Origin: Nostoc sp. FACHB-892
GTDB lineage: Bacteria > Cyanobacteriota > Cyanobacteriia > Cyanobacteriales > Nostocaceae
Assembly: GCF_014698795.1 (NCBI RefSeq)
Contig: NZ_JACJTR010000019.1
Span: forward strand, 1 to 64,000
DNA length: 64,000 nucleotides
Direction: 5' to 3'
This document shows positions 62,491 through 64,000 of this stretch, in pieces. Within the stretch, counting starts at the first letter, position 1; the number at the start of each line of letters is the position of its first letter. The position numbers and the translations under genes were made by a program. The notes under the pieces are model-generated. The model ran no database searches, had not been told where the DNA came from, and saw only the letters and a program-made list of their open reading frames with translations.

Positions 62491-63117
62491 ATGGAATTAC
62501 AGCATCTGGCGGAAATAAGAATTTGCTTTGTTGGTGACTCTTTTGTTAACGGCACTGGCGACTCAGAATGTCTTGGTTGGACAGGGAGAGTATGTGCAAA
62601 TGCTAATAAAAAAGGTTATGACATTACTTACTATAATTTAGGGATTAGGCGTGACACGAGTACTGATATAGCAAAGCGTTGGTTACAGGAAGTATCGCTT
62701 CGTTTACCCAAAGAATATGATGGCAGAGTTGTGTTTTCTTTTGGATTGAATGACACAACAGTGGAAAATGGTAAAACTCGCATAGATTTGGTAGATTCTA
62801 TCAGAAATGCGCGTGAAATTTTAATTAAAGCCAAATCGATGTATCCTGTTTTGATGATTGGACTAGCACCATATGAAGAACGAGAAGATCCAGGAAGAAA
62901 GCAGAGAATTACTAATTTATCTAAACAATATGCTTCAATTTGTGAAGAATTAAATGTACCTTATTTAAACGTTTTTCCGATATTAGAAAAATCAAACATC
63001 TGGATTAATGAAGCAAGAGCTAATGATGGTGTTCATCCAAGAGCAGGCGGTTATGCAGAATTTGCCCAAATCGTGGAAAATTGGGACGCTTGGTTAAATT
63101 GGTTTACTTTAACTTAA
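62491..63117 (+). CDS. SGNH/GDSL-type hydrolase
   Basis: This 208-residue esterase/lipase-like enzyme has block I ICFVGDSFVNGTGDSECLGW (catalytic Ser in GDSF), block III VFSFGLNDT (Asn), and block V NDGVHPRAGGYAE (Asp-His). It has no signal peptide and is cytoplasmic. Substrate is unknown. It lies between the rubisco operon and the small TA pair; HIP1-type repeats precede it. Confidence 0.9.
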   Translation: MELQHLAEIRICFVGDSFVNGTGDSECLGWTGRVCANANKKGYDITYYNLGIRRDTSTDIAKRWLQEVSLRLPKEYDGRVVFSFGLNDTTVENGKTRIDLVDSIRNAREILIKAKSMYPVLMIGLAPYEEREDPGRKQRITNLSKQYASICEELNVPYLNVFPILEKSNIWINEARANDGVHPRAGGYAEFAQIVENWDAWLNWFTLT

Positions 63118-63177
63118 TTGATAATTCAAAGTTAGGATAGTGGTAGCACCTAATTTTTATATTCAAAGGTGGTAACT

Positions 63178-63402
63178 ATGCAGCAAATTACTCTAGCTGA
63201 AGCATCTCAACATTTACCTGACTTAATTGAAGCAGCACTCAGTAGTGAAGAAATTATTATTATCAAAGATAATCAACCTTTGGTGAAGTTAACTCCTATC
63301 TCGCCAGTTCAACACCGTCCTAAGTATGGTAGTGCCAAGGGACTTATAACAATATCTGATGACTTTGATGAACCACTAGAAGATTTTAAGGAATATATGT
63401 AA
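63178..63402 (+). CDS. Phd/YefM-family antitoxin
   Basis: This protein of 74 residues has the Phd/YefM signature: ITLAEASQHLPDLIEAALSSEEIIIIKDNQPLVKLTPI. The ATG at 63178 is chosen over the upstream in-frame GTG because AAAGGTGG lies 6-13 bases before it. Its stop touches the ATG of the damaged PIN toxin (TAATG). It would neutralise that toxin and repress the pair. Confidence 0.88.
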   Translation: MQQITLAEASQHLPDLIEAALSSEEIIIIKDNQPLVKLTPISPVQHRPKYGSAKGLITISDDFDEPLEDFKEYM

Positions 63403-63709
63403 TGAGGCAGCTACTGGACACTCATATTTTTATTTGGTTTGTGATGGGTGATCCAAGAATATCAAGCACAGCATTGGTAAACTCAACTTTGGTTTGACTT
63501 TTGAAGAGTTTATCGAACAGCAAATAATTAGTAATGGTATTGAATTACTGCCAATTACCGTAGATCATATTACTGTTGTTGCCACACTACCTTTACATCA
63601 CCGTGACCCATTTGACCAAATTTTAATTGCACAAGCACTCGCAGAAAATATATCTATACTGAGTGCTGATAAAATTTTTGATGCATATTCAATAAGACGT
63701 TTATGGTAG
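63402..63709 (+). pseudogene. PIN-domain (VapC-type) toxin with internal deletion
   Basis: The start reads MRQLLDTHIFIWFVMGDPRI (first acidic metal residue) and the end, in another frame, IGKLNFGLTFEEFIEQ through LPLHHRDPFDQILIAQALAENISILSADKIFDAYSIRRLW. About 30 residues (including a middle acidic motif) are missing near 63453-63495, with loss of frame. The toxin is therefore probably dead while its antitoxin remains intact. Confidence 0.85.
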
Positions 63710-63799
63710 GTAGCGTTGCTTTTCTACCAAAAGATAAATAAACAGTCATCACCAAAAAAACTTAACATTACTTTAAGCAGTGCTAGGCAAAATAATTTT

Positions 63800-64000
63800 A
63801 TGGGTTACTACATCGCTCCCCGCTTTCTGGACAAACTGGCTGTTCACATCACCAAAAACTTTCTAAAGCTTCCTGGTGTGCGAGTCCCCGTGATTTTAGG
63901 TATTCACGGACGCAAAGGTGAAGGCAAAACATTTCAATGTCAATTAGTCTTCGAGAAAATGGGTATCGAAGTGACTAATATCTCTGGCGGCGAATTGGAA
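63800..64000 (+). CDS. rca: rubisco activase, partial (cut by window end)
   Basis: The visible 67 residues begin MGYYIAPRFLDKLAVHITKN and include GIHGRKGEGKTFQCQLVFEKMGIE with the AAA+ Walker A (GRKGEGKT). This is cyanobacterial rubisco activase, which releases inhibitory sugar phosphates from rubisco. It follows the rbcLXS operon by about 1.5 kb, the known order in heterocystous cyanobacteria. The rest of the gene lies outside. Confidence 0.93.
   Translation, partial: MGYYIAPRFLDKLAVHITKNFLKLPGVRVPVILGIHGRKGEGKTFQCQLVFEKMGIEVTNISGGELE

Overview
The window comes from a filamentous, heterocyst-forming type cyanobacterium close to Nostoc/Anabaena (order Nostocales). The evidence is dense GCGATCGC (HIP1) palindromes, a rbcL-rbcX-rbcS cluster followed by rubisco activase, a nifH copy, XisF/XisH/XisI-type excision factors, pilT, a KaiB-like protein, and many short palindromic and heptameric repeats. 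No rRNA or tRNA gene was seen.

Layout: 0-9 kb holds a PAS-domain remnant, two MITE-like palindromes, a VOC protein, an XisF-like large serine recombinase, glycosyltransferases, a zinc alcohol dehydrogenase and exonuclease III. 9.1-11.5 kb holds a phosphotransferase-like kinase followed by a HopA1-family protein, the pairing used to dehydrate Ser/Thr in class V lanthipeptide and thioamitide pathways. 12.2-28.8 kb is a complete type I-D CRISPR-Cas locus: a WYL regulator, DUF433-DUF5615 toxin-antitoxin genes overlapping cas3, a second DUF433 gene overlapping a DUF1016 nuclease, cas10d, csc2, csc1, a 2OG-Fe(II) oxygenase overlapping cas6, cas4, cas1, cas2 and a 19-repeat array. 29-40 kb holds an MscS channel, ahcY, a frameshifted xisH with xisI, a desaturase-SDR fusion, a DUF72 protein, tandem repeats and a J-domain/pentapeptide protein. 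40.9-42.1 kb is aroF (DAHP synthase) behind two leader-peptide attenuators. 43-51 kb holds an orphan nifH, an M23 peptidase, a KaiB-domain protein, pilT and wecB. 51-59 kb is housekeeping and accessory (trmFO, panB, Uma2 and Rpn-type nucleases). 60-64 kb is the rubisco region, ending inside rca.

The strongest new observation is at 16.05-16.24 kb. Just after cas3, on the minus strand, lie two degenerate copies of the array repeat. The first 9 nt of the segment between them match exactly a site about 90 bp away, and 17 of the first 21 nt match without gaps. That site has a 5' GTC, which fits the type I-D PAM, and lies just upstream of the operon that leads into cas10d-csc2-csc1. This is the architecture of a CRISPR-like regulatory RNA (CreR/CreA class) that would direct the effector to repress its own operon, here in a type I-D system. 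The second strong observation is the pair of tandem attenuators before aroF. Their leader peptides, MLNTNSYLYFWFRVVHRE and MTYLSSWFYGFYFWPRVSSG, are very rich in Tyr, Phe and Trp, and each is followed by alternative antiterminator/terminator hairpins.

Several genes are visibly decaying: the PAS gene, xisH, a small gene at 34.7 kb, fragments before nifH, a PIN toxin at 63.4 kb and a duplicated nuclease tail at 56 kb.
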